Assembly (NCBI RefSeq): GCF_004348335.1
Contig: NZ_SMJW01000075.1
Span: 1 to 32,996, forward strand
Direction of reading: 5' to 3'
Length of the DNA: 32,996 nt
Source: Actinomadura bangladeshensis
GTDB lineage: Bacteria > Actinomycetota > Actinomycetes > Streptosporangiales > Streptosporangiaceae
Under the pieces are notes generated by a model. The model was not told the origin of the DNA and searched no databases. It saw only the letters and a list, made by a program, of their open reading frames with translations. The translations under genes and the position numbers were made by a program. Below, in pieces: positions 23,509-31,891 of the stretch. Within the stretch, counting starts at the first letter, position 1; each line of letters opens with the position of its first letter.

Positions 23509-23710
23509 GGGACGTCTGGCAGTTCTCAAGGGGCCGCGAGCCGTGCGCCCATGAGCTCCGGGGCAGCCTCCGGTGACCAGGTCAGGGCGGGGTGGTCGCT
23601 GACCGTCCGGAACATCGAGCCCGGACGGGAGCCCGGAAGCACAAACCGAATGGAACCGGATCCGACTCGGCGCCCGACGCCTGGTCAGCCTTCGACCTGC
23701 CGAGCGGACC

Positions 23711-23760
23711 CAAATGCAACTGAACCAATAGCAAATGTAACCGCACCCCCGTTACATTTG
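23711..23760. promoter_or_regulatory. Operator array in front of the AlbA_2/HATPase gene
   Basis: CAAATGCAAC (23711-23720) is followed 21 bases later by CAAATGTAAC (23732-23741), and that by its exact inverted copy GTTACATTTG (23751-23760) across nine bases. TACATT (23753-23758) within the last arm could be a -10 box placing the transcript start at or near the start codon. A dimeric winged-helix protein, perhaps the gene product itself, may bind here. Confidence 0.6.
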
Positions 23761-23764
23761 GCGT

Positions 23765-25204
23765 GTGAGCATGAATCTGGACGACCTGGTGGAACGCCTG
23801 CGCACAGCGGGCGGCGACTCGTCGGACGTGGAGGTCAAGTCGGCCGCCGGCGGGCTGCCGCAGTCGCTGACCTCCACACTCAGCGCCCTGGCGAACCTTC
23901 CGGGCGGCGGCACGATCATCCTGGGGCTCGATGAGGCGACAGGCTTCCGACCCGTACCGCTCACCGACCCGCAGAAGCTCAAGCAAGGCATCGCCGCAAA
24001 GGCACGCTCCTTCACCCCGCCCATCCGGATCACCGTGGAAGACGGGGTGGTCGAGGGAATGCCGGTCGTCATCGCGCACGTCCACGAGTGCGATCCCTCG
24101 GCGAAACCGTGCCGCGTGACCGGATCCGGCACGGCCTACCTGCGCGGGTACGACGGGGACTTCGAACTGTCGGCCCTGGAGGAGCAGGCATTCCTCGCCG
24201 CACGGCAGCCGCCCCTGTTCGACCGGGCCCCGGTCGACGGCGCCACCCGCGATGACCTCGACCGTGATCTCGTTGCGGGCTTCCTGCGGTCGGTGCGCGA
24301 ACGGGACCCCCACGGGCTGGGCCGTTTCCGCGACAGCGCGGAACTCCTCCGCCGCGCGGGGGTGACGACGCCCGACGGGACGCCCACGGTCGCCGGCCTG
24401 CTGTCCCTGGGCGCCCACCCGCAGGAATGGTTCCCGCGGTTCGTCATCCAGGCGTCGGCCGAACCACTGCCGAACGACCCTGTGGGATCACGCGCCCGCA
24501 ACCAGGCCACCATCACCGGCCCGATTCCCCGCATGCTCGACGAGGCACTCGCCTGGGCACGGCGGACCTTCGACACCGCGATCGTCTCCGCACCCGACGG
24601 CACCGTCCACGACGAACCGGCCTTCCCCCTCATCGCCTTCCGCGAGATCATCGCCAACGCGCTCGTCCACCGCGACCTCGACCACTGGTCGGCTGGCATG
24701 GCCGTCGAGGTACGCCTGCGCCGTGACCGCCTCATCGTCTCCAATCCCGGTGGTCTCTACGGGATCACCGTCGAGAGACTCGGCCGCGAGGCCGTGACCT
24801 CGGCCCGCAACGCCCGGCTCGTCGCCATCTGCCAGCATGTCCGCACCCCCGACGGCGGGGCCCGCGTCATCGAAGCCCTCGCCTCCGGCATCCCCATCGT
24901 GACCAGCGCCCTCGCCGAAGCGGGACTCCCACCTGCGCACTACATCGACGCCGGTATCCGCTTCACCGTCCTCCTCCGGAGGGCCACCTCCACAACGCGG
25001 CCCGGCGACGACCTCAACCAGACGGAGTTGCGCGTCTACGACGCACTGGCGACCGGCGCGCGTACCGTGGCGGAACTCCAGGGTCAACTGGACCTGACCG
25101 CCCCCAACATCCGCAAGGTCCTCCGCGAGTTGCGCCGCCGGGGACTCATCGAACAACACGGCGGAAGAGGCCGAACGACCACCTACCACCGACCAGCGGG
25201 CTAG
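23765..25204 (+). CDS. AlbA_2 domain protein with HATPase-like domain and C-terminal winged helix
   Basis: A 479-residue protein of the Schlafen AlbA_2/ATP-dependent helicase-annotated group (domains of the PF04326 and PF13749 kinds). The AlbA_2 part is at about 10-140 (DVEVKSAAGGLPQSL, then ALANLPGGGTIILGLDE). The middle has the GHKL-like helix EIIANALVHRDLDH and VSNPGGLYG. The C-terminus (about 410-475) is a winged helix (TVAELQGQLDLTAPNIRKVL). GTG 23765 or ATG 23771 is the start; there is no ribosome site, so the mRNA may be leaderless. It is unlike its neighbours in role and probably an independent regulator, possibly linked to stress or phage response, which is speculative. Confidence 0.85.
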   Translation: MSMNLDDLVERLRTAGGDSSDVEVKSAAGGLPQSLTSTLSALANLPGGGTIILGLDEATGFRPVPLTDPQKLKQGIAAKARSFTPPIRITVEDGVVEGMPVVIAHVHECDPSAKPCRVTGSGTAYLRGYDGDFELSALEEQAFLAARQPPLFDRAPVDGATRDDLDRDLVAGFLRSVRERDPHGLGRFRDSAELLRRAGVTTPDGTPTVAGLLSLGAHPQEWFPRFVIQASAEPLPNDPVGSRARNQATITGPIPRMLDEALAWARRTFDTAIVSAPDGTVHDEPAFPLIAFREIIANALVHRDLDHWSAGMAVEVRLRRDRLIVSNPGGLYGITVERLGREAVTSARNARLVAICQHVRTPDGGARVIEALASGIPIVTSALAEAGLPPAHYIDAGIRFTVLLRRATSTTRPGDDLNQTELRVYDALATGARTVAELQGQLDLTAPNIRKVLRELRRRGLIEQHGGRGRTTTYHRPAG

Positions 25205-25493
25205 CCGCCTTCACCCCCGACGTGAGCCCCAACTGTGCGTGCTACGGGGGACCTCACTCGCGTCGGGCGATGGTGGCTTCCTTCCGCGTCCCGCGTGTGA
25301 CGTTAAGGTGAGCCCGCACGCAGATTTGGAAGCTGCGTGCGGGCTCACATCAATCCGACCGGTGAGCTGCAGATTATGCGCCAACCAGGCGGTAGGGCTC
25401 ACCGAACGGCGTATGGGCGGGCCATGTGCTGTCAGGGCTTGCGTGGACGACCGCGCGTCGAAATGCGGATGCGTGGGCGGCAACGGGGTTGCC
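25205..25493. other. Intergenic region with strong hairpin, no supported gene
   Basis: About 290 bases between two plus-strand genes. Besides the hairpin at 25308-25348 it holds a weaker repeat, GTGAG (25222-25226) with CTCAC (25252-25256). The open frames on both strands do not resemble proteins. A promoter for the following hydrolase gene should lie in the right part, but I see no clear boxes. Confidence 0.4.
25308..25348. terminator. Perfect 16-bp hairpin, probable terminator
   Basis: GTGAGCCCGCACGCAG (25308-25323) and CTGCGTGCGGGCTCAC (25333-25348) pair perfectly around a nine-base loop (ATTTGGAAG). It starts about 100 bases after the AlbA_2 gene. No T-run follows, which is normal for actinomycete terminators. 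The exceptional length of the perfect stem also allows a regulatory RNA or protein-binding role. Confidence 0.6.
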
Positions 25494-26408
25494 ATGCTGT
25501 CGGCCATGGCTGTTCAGGTTGATGATCCCGTCCGGCTGGGCGACGTGCGGCTGTCCGATGGACGATCGCTCGGATGGGCGGAGTGGGGGCCTTCGGACGG
25601 GATACCCGTGCTGCTCTGTCCGGGGGCCGCTACAAGCCGGTGGCTCGGCTTCGGCGGAGGGGGTGTCATCGAGGCGCTCGGCGTGCGGCTGCTCTCCGTC
25701 GACCGTCCCGGCCTCGGCGCCTCCACGCCCGCACCAGGGCGGACCTTCTCAAGCTTCGCCGGTGACATGCGTCAGTTCTGCGCCCAGCGGGGGCTGGGGA
25801 ATCCGGCCGTGGTCGGCAATTCGCAGGGCGCGCCGTTCGCCATCGCCTGTGCCGAGGCGGGCGTCGCGTCGGCGCTGGCCGTGGTCTCCGGCGCGGACGA
25901 GGTCGCCGCGCCGCAGTTCGCGTCCGTCCTGCCGGCGGAGCTGCGCGGCCTCGTCGAACGGACCGCGTCCGACCCGGACGGCGCCGAGGAATTCTTCGCC
26001 GGCTTCACCTCCAAGGCCATGTGGGACATGGTCATGGCCGCAAGCCCGGAATGCGACCTCGCCGTGTACGGGAACCCCGACTTTGCCGCCGCTTACCGCA
26101 GGGCCTTGGACGAAGGTTTCGCCCAAGGCGCCGCCGGTTACGCGCGCGACACCGTCCTGGCCATGGGACGCTGGCCCTTCGAGCTCAGCAAGATCAGCGT
26201 TCCGATCGACATCTGGTACGGCGAGCACGACACAAGCCACTCGCCCGACAACGGAGCACTTCTCGCCACGCGCATGACCACCGCTCAGCGCAACGTGGTG
26301 CCGGGAATCGGCGGCGCGCTGCTGTGGACGCACGCCGAGCCGATCCTCAGATCCCTGCTCACAAAGGCCGACCGGTCGCACGGTACCGGCTCTCTGATCT
26401 CGCCCTGA
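25494..26408 (+). CDS. Alpha/beta hydrolase
   Basis: A 304-residue alpha/beta hydrolase. The strand before the oxyanion hole is GIPVLLCPGAATSRWLGF, then VDRPGLGAS, the nucleophile elbow GNSQGA, and the acid region DIWYGEHDTSHS; the final His lies in LLWTHAEPIL. The group is common in actinomycetes, often annotated as esterase or haloperoxidase-like, with no clear substrate. ATG 25494 and ATG 25506 are both plausible; the first has a weak ACGGGG site. The frame stays open upstream but that part looks non-coding. It stands alone between the AlbA_2 gene and the phosphatase gene. Confidence 0.82.
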   Translation: MLSAMAVQVDDPVRLGDVRLSDGRSLGWAEWGPSDGIPVLLCPGAATSRWLGFGGGGVIEALGVRLLSVDRPGLGASTPAPGRTFSSFAGDMRQFCAQRGLGNPAVVGNSQGAPFAIACAEAGVASALAVVSGADEVAAPQFASVLPAELRGLVERTASDPDGAEEFFAGFTSKAMWDMVMAASPECDLAVYGNPDFAAAYRRALDEGFAQGAAGYARDTVLAMGRWPFELSKISVPIDIWYGEHDTSHSPDNGALLATRMTTAQRNVVPGIGGALLWTHAEPILRSLLTKADRSHGTGSLISP

Positions 26409-26585
26409 CCAGATCATTACTCTCGGCGCGTCAACCGGGCGCGGATGCTCACACGTCACATCGCCGGCGCGTGCCTCATCTTCGGTGGATTCGCCGGATG
26501 CCGCGCCCTGGTCAGGGCGAGGCTGCCCGGCCAGCTTCTGATGCCTTCACGTTCTGTGATCGGGTGATCACTAGACTGTCGGGTG

Positions 26586-27710
26586 ATGGGCATCTCGAGC
26601 GGCGCGGACGGTCTGGACCCCGCCACGAGGCGGGGCGGTCGTGCGGCGCCTCTCTCGTGGCCGGTTGTGATCCTGTGGCTCGTCGGGATCACGGCGGTCC
26701 TGGCGGTGACCGGTGTCGTCCTCAGCAGGGAGACGGGCCTCGCGCCCTTCCTCGTCTTCCTGCCCACGCTCATCGCCGGGCGGGGCACGACCCGGCAGAC
26801 CGCGGTCGCCGCCGGGTGGGCGACGGTGGTCATCGCCGGCTCCCTGATCCGCAGCCCCCTGGAGACGGCGGCGGCCAACGCGAGCGTGCTCGTCTTCGCC
26901 GTCGCGCTGAACGGCCTGAGCGTCGTCCAGGCGCTGCAGCGCGTCCGCAAGGAGGGGGAGATCACCCGGCTGCGGTCCGCGGCCGCCGCGCTGCAACGCC
27001 AGGTCCTGCGCCCCTTCCCCCTCGTCACGCATGAGTTGCTCGTGCACGGCCTGTACGAACCCCTTGAGGAGGACAGCCAGGTCGGCGGCGACATCTACGA
27101 GGTCATGGCGACCCCGTACGGCAGCCGGGTGCTCATCGGCGACGTCCAGGGCAAGGGGCTGCCCGCCATCAGCACGGCCTTCGCCGTGCTCAACTCCTTC
27201 CGGGAGGCGGCCCTGGCGCAGCCCACCCTCACCGCCGTCGTGGACGCCCTGGAGAGCTCGGTGCTGCACCACAACGCGTTCGCCGCCCAGGCGGGCGAGG
27301 CGGAACGCTTCGTCACCGCCCTCGTCCTGGACATCGGCTCCGACACGAAGATCCAGGCGATCGACTGCGGGCACGTCCCGCCCTACCTGCTGGAGCACGA
27401 CCGCGCAGGCCCGGTCCCGCTGGGCGAGGCGTCCGTCCCGCTCGGGCTGGCGGCGCTCGCCCCCGAATCCCGCACCGTCACATGGTTCGACTTCCCTTAC
27501 GACTCCACCCTCCTGCTGTGCACCGACGGCGTCACCGAGGCCCGCAGCCCGTCCGGCGCCTTCTTTCCCCTGGCCAGGCGCGTGGCCGCGTGGAGCGACC
27601 TCCCGCCCGAGGACATGGCCCCGGCCATCAGCCGCGAACTGCAGGAACACACCCAGGGCAGACAGAGCGACGACACGGCCGTCCTGCTCCTCCGCCGCAA
27701 CCCCCGCTAA
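26586..27710 (+). CDS. Membrane-bound SpoIIE/PP2C-type serine phosphatase
   Basis: A 374-residue protein. Residues about 25-115 contain roughly four membrane helices (VVILWLVGITAVLAVTGVVL and following). After a short helical linker (ALQRQVLRPFPLVTHELLVH), the PP2C/SpoIIE domain runs to the end, with metal-binding acids in QVGGDIYEV, LIGDVQGKG, LLCTDGVTEAR and SDDTAVLLL. Such phosphatases act on anti-sigma-factor antagonists in partner-switching pathways, but no kinase or antagonist gene is nearby. ATG 26586 or GTG 26583 is the start. TAGACT at 26572-26577 may be a -10 box, which would make the mRNA nearly leaderless. Its stop overlaps that of the convergent methyltransferase gene. Confidence 0.9.
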   Translation: MGISSGADGLDPATRRGGRAAPLSWPVVILWLVGITAVLAVTGVVLSRETGLAPFLVFLPTLIAGRGTTRQTAVAAGWATVVIAGSLIRSPLETAAANASVLVFAVALNGLSVVQALQRVRKEGEITRLRSAAAALQRQVLRPFPLVTHELLVHGLYEPLEEDSQVGGDIYEVMATPYGSRVLIGDVQGKGLPAISTAFAVLNSFREAALAQPTLTAVVDALESSVLHHNAFAAQAGEAERFVTALVLDIGSDTKIQAIDCGHVPPYLLEHDRAGPVPLGEASVPLGLAALAPESRTVTWFDFPYDSTLLLCTDGVTEARSPSGAFFPLARRVAAWSDLPPEDMAPAISRELQEHTQGRQSDDTAVLLLRRNPR

Positions 27711-28519
27711 CGGCTCCCCTTGGGGCGCCGGCCCTGGACCGAGTAGAGCGCATAGGAGCGGGCTCGGAAGCCGGGGTGGGCGAGCAGTTCGCGCACGTCG
27801 GACAGTTGCCCGTCGGTCATTCCGGCGCGGATGAGCCTCTCGCGCAGGTGGCGGGTGTGGTGGGCGAGGAGCCGGAGTCCGGGCGAGCCGGCGTCCCACA
27901 CGTCGGAGCGGCGGTGGGAGGTGACGCCGGTCAGTCCTGCTCGGCTCATCGCGCCGGCCGCCTTGCACCCCCAGGCGATGTCGACCTCCGCACCGGCCAT
28001 GACCTGTGTCTTCGCGTCCATGAACGTCCGGTAGAGCCGGCGCGCGGCGGGGTCGGGCACTCGCAGGGCGGGCGCGTCGGTGGCATCGAACTCGTCCACC
28101 TGGAGCACGCCGCCCCGTTTGAGGGCCCGGACGAGCCGGTCGAGCACGGCGAGGCGTTCGGGTAGCAGCCGCAGCACGAGTCGGGCGTGGACGAGATCGA
28201 ACTCGCCCTCGGGAAGCGGGTCGCGGACGATGTCGTGCCGGACGTATTCCAGACCCGCGGCGGCCGGGCCTCGGACGGGCCTGATGTCGGTGGCCACCAC
28301 CCGACCCGTCGGGGCGACGCGGCGGGCCAGCCATGCCGCGATGCCGCCGTCGCCGGCGCCGACCTCCAGGCACCGCCGGCCCGGTCCGATGCCGGTCCGG
28401 GCGAGGCGTCCGATGGTGAAGGGGTCGAAGGCCAGGCCCAGCAGGCGGTGCTGCTCGGCGTTGTGGTCGTCGTGTCCGCCGAAGACGGGCGGGGGCCGGA
28501 GCCCGGACGTCGCGCTCAC
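27707..28519 (-). CDS. SAM-dependent class I methyltransferase
   Basis: A 270-residue methyltransferase. The SAM-binding motif I is CLEVGAGDGGIAAWLARRV (about 50-68), motif II includes VVATDIRP, then RHDIVRDPLPEGEFDLVHAR with the post-I acid and motif IV. The N-terminus (EQHRLLGLAFDPFTIGRL) is typical of small-molecule methyltransferases. GTG 28519 has GAGGAG upstream and lies ten bases behind the ligase stop, so it belongs to the right-edge operon. The substrate cannot be told. Stop TAG overlaps the convergent phosphatase stop TAA, leaving no room for a terminator between them. Confidence 0.87.
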   Translation of the reverse strand: MSATSGLRPPPVFGGHDDHNAEQHRLLGLAFDPFTIGRLARTGIGPGRRCLEVGAGDGGIAAWLARRVAPTGRVVATDIRPVRGPAAAGLEYVRHDIVRDPLPEGEFDLVHARLVLRLLPERLAVLDRLVRALKRGGVLQVDEFDATDAPALRVPDPAARRLYRTFMDAKTQVMAGAEVDIAWGCKAAGAMSRAGLTGVTSHRRSDVWDAGSPGLRLLAHHTRHLRERLIRAGMTDGQLSDVRELLAHPGFRARSYALYSVQGRRPKGSR

Positions 28520-28529
28520 CTGCGGCTCC

Positions 28530-30188
28530 TCACATCCAGGCGTTCGGACGCACGGTGGCCGCGGGGACGGCGGCCTCGGCGGCGATGCGGGTCAGCGCGG
28601 AGACGTCGACCTTCCCGGTCGGGCCGAGCGGGAGTTCGGGCAGCAACAGGAAGCGTTCGGGCAGCCCGCGCTTGTCCAGGCCGCGGTCGAGCAGGTACGC
28701 GATCAGGGCGGCCGGGGTGGGCGGCAGGGCGCCGGGGCGCGGTGCCAGGCAGGCGCACATCCGTTCGCCGAGGTCGCGGTCGCTCACCGGGACGCAGTGC
28801 ACGTCGGCGATGTCGGGGTGGCCGATGAGCGCGCGTTCCACCTCGGCCGGGGATATCCCGATGCCGCCGCGGATGACGACGCGCTTGAGCCGGTCGAGCA
28901 CCCACAGCGCGCCGTCGTCGTCCAGGCGGCCGAGGTCGCCGGTGCGCACCCAGCCGCCGGGGGCGCGGTACCGGGCGTCCAGTTCCGGGGCCGCGACGTA
29001 GCACAGCGGGGTCATCGGCCCGAGCGCCCAGATCTCCCCGGCCCGGCCGGGGGGCAGGGAGCGGCCCTCCGGGTCGCGGATGCTGATCCGCGCCACGTCG
29101 GGATCGGGGACGCCGGCAAGCCCGGGTTCCCAGCGGTCCGGGTCGTGGCCGGTGTGGCAGTTGACCCCGTCGCTGGAGCCGTAGATGTTGACGGGAGGCA
29201 TGCCGAACCGGCGCACGCAGGCGTCCCGGACGTGCCGGTGCACCGGCCCCGCGCTGGAGATGACGGCGTTGAGCGACGACACGTCCGCGCCGGTCTCGCA
29301 TTCGGCCATGCGCCACAGCATCGTCGGGACCGCGAACAGGTGGTCGGGACGGTGCCGCTCGACGGCGTCGAGCGCGGCGGCCGCGTCGAAGCGCGGCAGC
29401 AGCACCAGGGTGCCGCCGTGGCGGGCGACGATCACCGAGGTCGCCAGCGATCCGTACGACGACGCGAGCGAGACCAGCACCAGGGCGCGCATGGGGCCGG
29501 GCCCGCGTTTCAGGGCGGCCACGTAGTTGCCGCGCCCGCCTCCCATGGCGTTGTGGGAGTAGGCCACCATCTTCGGTTCCGACTCCGAGCCGGAGGAGAC
29601 CAGGATGCGGGCCGGCGCCTCCGGATCGATGGCTTCGGGCTGCCAGGCCCGGACGTCGCCGTCGCCGGCCTCGTCAAGGGAGTGGACGCCGTCCGCCGGC
29701 GGCGTGCCCGGCGTCCACGGCTGCGGGGCGTCCGGGCCGCCGACCGTCGCGACCCGGTCGGGGGCGGTGATGAGCGCGGCGGCTCGGGACCTGGCGAGCA
29801 GGCGGGTGATGTCGCGCCGCCCGTGCGTGTGCGGGATCGGCAGGGCCACGGCGCCGATCGCCGCGATCGCCAGTTCGGAGACGACGGCGTCGCGTCCGTT
29901 CGGCAGGAGGACGGCGATGATGTCGGCCGACCCGCGGCCCGCGGCCCGCAACGCGGCGGCCGCGCGGCGGACGCGGTGGTCCAGTTCGGCGTAGTCGAGG
30001 ACGCCCGCGCCGTCGATGACGGCCGCGCGCTCGGGCGCGGCCAGGGCGTGGTCGCGGAACAGCGCGTAGAGGTCCCGGCCGGGGCAGAGCCCGGCGGCGG
30101 TCCAGGCCGCGCGCGTCTCGGCGGGGACGCGGTCGACCAGCGTGACGCCGTTGGCGGATCTCCAGGTTGAAGCGGCAGCGGATGTCAT
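28530..30188 (-). CDS. Adenylate-forming ligase (ANL superfamily) with unusual P-loop
   Basis: A 552-residue member of the ANL superfamily. The P-loop reads VSSGSESEPKMVAYSHNAM instead of TSGTTGxPKG: the Ser/Gly/Pro/Lys frame is kept but the Thr-Thr-Gly is not. Other motifs are IYGSSDG, WVRTGDLGRLDDDG, RLKRVVIRGGIGISPAEVER and the C-terminal Lys in LGPTGKVD. The N-terminus (YALFRDHALAAPERAAVIDG) resembles aryl-acid adenylases as well as acyl-CoA ligases. ATG 30188 has AGAGAGG five bases upstream; a longer frame from 30233 lacks a site. It lies 11 bases after the CoA-transferase gene. The product may be an acyl-AMP or acyl-CoA. Confidence 0.88.
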   Translation of the reverse strand: MTSAAASTWRSANGVTLVDRVPAETRAAWTAAGLCPGRDLYALFRDHALAAPERAAVIDGAGVLDYAELDHRVRRAAAALRAAGRGSADIIAVLLPNGRDAVVSELAIAAIGAVALPIPHTHGRRDITRLLARSRAAALITAPDRVATVGGPDAPQPWTPGTPPADGVHSLDEAGDGDVRAWQPEAIDPEAPARILVSSGSESEPKMVAYSHNAMGGGRGNYVAALKRGPGPMRALVLVSLASSYGSLATSVIVARHGGTLVLLPRFDAAAALDAVERHRPDHLFAVPTMLWRMAECETGADVSSLNAVISSAGPVHRHVRDACVRRFGMPPVNIYGSSDGVNCHTGHDPDRWEPGLAGVPDPDVARISIRDPEGRSLPPGRAGEIWALGPMTPLCYVAAPELDARYRAPGGWVRTGDLGRLDDDGALWVLDRLKRVVIRGGIGISPAEVERALIGHPDIADVHCVPVSDRDLGERMCACLAPRPGALPPTPAALIAYLLDRGLDKRGLPERFLLLPELPLGPTGKVDVSALTRIAAEAAVPAATVRPNAWM

Positions 30189-30199
30189 AGGGCCTCTCT

Positions 30200-31891
30200 T
30201 CAGGAATGGGAGGGCTGCGGAGTGAAGGTCCACGGGGTGCGGCTGAAGGTCGCCTCGCCGTCGGTCTCGAAGAGCGCCTCGTAGGCCGGGTCGGCGGCCA
30301 TGGCCGCGAGGTCCGTCACCACGGGCGCGGCCGGCGCGGTGTCCGTGGCCGGGCCGCCGGCGTGCGCGTCGCGCAGGAGGCGGGCGGCGTCGACCAGCCC
30401 GGTCTCGACGCGGACGCCGGTGCCGGTGCGGGCGCGGGCGAGCAGGCCCGCGATGGTCCCTTCGGCGCTGATGAGCGCGCCGAGGACGTCCGTGATGGTC
30501 ATCAGCGTCGGCGCCGGGGGCCGTCCGCGCTCCGCCAGCAGTGCCGCGACTCCGGTGTACGCCTGGACGAGGTAGTCGGTGCCCATCGGCTGCGGCGCGG
30601 GGTGGACCTCGGCCCAGCCTCCGGCATGGGCGTAGACGAGGCCGGGCCGGACGGCGGCCAGGTCACCGGCGTCCAGCTCGAACAGCTTCGCGCGGCCGGG
30701 CGGCCAGTTCTCCAGGAAGACATCGGACGAGGCGACGAGGCCGAGCGCCGTCGCGCGTCCCGCACGGGTCTTCAGGTCGGCCTCGACCGCGCCCTTGCCC
30801 CGGTTCAGCGCGAGGAAGCGGACGGAGCGGTCGCCCGCCAGGGGCGGGACGCCGCGCATCGGGTCGCCGCCCGGCGGTTCCAGGCGGACGACCTCGGCGC
30901 CGAGCAGCCCGAGCAGATGCCCGGCGAGCGGCCCCTGGATCCGGTTGGTGGACTCGGCGACGCGCACACCGCCGAGAGGGGCATGGCCGCTCGCGGGACG
31001 GTACTTCGACATCCGGCCGCCGGGCCCGGCGGTCGGACGCAGCCGCCACGGGGACGCGAGCGGCGGCAGCGGCCACCCGGCGTCCTCGTTCACCTCCACG
31101 ACGCTGACGCCGGCGGTGTGCGCGGCGGCGCGAACGTCCAGGTAGGGAAGCGACCCGGCCGCAGCCTGCAATGCGGGCGGAAGTGCGCAGGTCGCAGTGG
31201 CGAACCGCTGCCGGAAGGGCGGCCAGCCCGCGGCGATCGCGGGACGTCCGGCGCCGAGCGCCGTCCAGAAGGCCAGCCAGTTCTCGGCCGCGAACGTCTC
31301 GATCTCGAACCGGATACCGTCGGCCGACCGGAACGGCGGCGTCCGCTCGGCGGCCTCGGGCGGGCACCGTCCGGCGCCGGGCTCCGATGTGGCGACGGCG
31401 ACGTACTGGTTGAGCGCCAATGCGGCGGCCTGGGCGACGGACGTCGCCGCGCAGGCGGCGGGCCCGCCGCGCAGCACCGCCAGCATCCCGGCGGCGAGAG
31501 CCTGGACCGCCAGGACCCCGGCGCACACCGAGGCGAAGTCGACCGGCAGCGCACGCGGCGCGCCGGCGGCGCGCCCGTGGACGTGCATGATGCCGCACGC
31601 GGCCTGCACGTCGCGCTCCCCTTCCATGGGCACCTTCACCGGCCCGGACCAGCCGATGCGGCACTCGGGCAGCGTGCGGTCCCCGGGCACGAAGGGCGCG
31701 TGGACGACGCCCAGCCATCCCGCCGGCGCCTCCGGCGGCGCCTCGCGACCGGTCTCGACCAGGCAGCCGAGCGCGCGCAACCGGGCGGCGGCGACGCGGA
31801 CCGCCCGGGAGTCGCCGAGCGCGCGCACGACCGTCCCGTCCAGAGGCCGGGCCGTGAGGTCCTCCAGGGCTCGGGGCGCGGCCGCCCTCAT
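30200..31891 (-). CDS. Double CaiB/BaiF (family III) CoA-transferase
   Basis: A 563-residue protein made of two family III CoA-transferase-like halves. The first (about 1-275) has middle and C-terminal elements: VQAACGIMHVHG, PVDFASVCAGVLAVQALAAG (Asp near 118) and FRSADGIRFEIETFAAENW. The second (about 285-563) has the N-terminal CoA-binding elements (GPLAGHLLGLLGAEVVRLEP, then LNRGKGAVEADLKT and DVFLENWPPG) and the catalytic Asp region LMTITDVLGALISAEG (Asp near 468), but a shortened end. It would move CoA between acids. The ATG overlaps the upstream ligase stop (ATGA); ATG 31897 is an alternative. The domain pairing is unusual in length and order. Confidence 0.85.
   Translation of the reverse strand: MRAAAPRALEDLTARPLDGTVVRALGDSRAVRVAAARLRALGCLVETGREAPPEAPAGWLGVVHAPFVPGDRTLPECRIGWSGPVKVPMEGERDVQAACGIMHVHGRAAGAPRALPVDFASVCAGVLAVQALAAGMLAVLRGGPAACAATSVAQAAALALNQYVAVATSEPGAGRCPPEAAERTPPFRSADGIRFEIETFAAENWLAFWTALGAGRPAIAAGWPPFRQRFATATCALPPALQAAAGSLPYLDVRAAAHTAGVSVVEVNEDAGWPLPPLASPWRLRPTAGPGGRMSKYRPASGHAPLGGVRVAESTNRIQGPLAGHLLGLLGAEVVRLEPPGGDPMRGVPPLAGDRSVRFLALNRGKGAVEADLKTRAGRATALGLVASSDVFLENWPPGRAKLFELDAGDLAAVRPGLVYAHAGGWAEVHPAPQPMGTDYLVQAYTGVAALLAERGRPPAPTLMTITDVLGALISAEGTIAGLLARARTGTGVRVETGLVDAARLLRDAHAGGPATDTAPAAPVVTDLAAMAADPAYEALFETDGEATFSRTPWTFTPQPSHS

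Noticed and set aside
25211..25507. Small minus-strand frame of 98 codons in the gap before the alpha/beta hydrolase
   Set aside because: It covers the 16-bp hairpin, has no recognisable motif and no convincing ribosome site.
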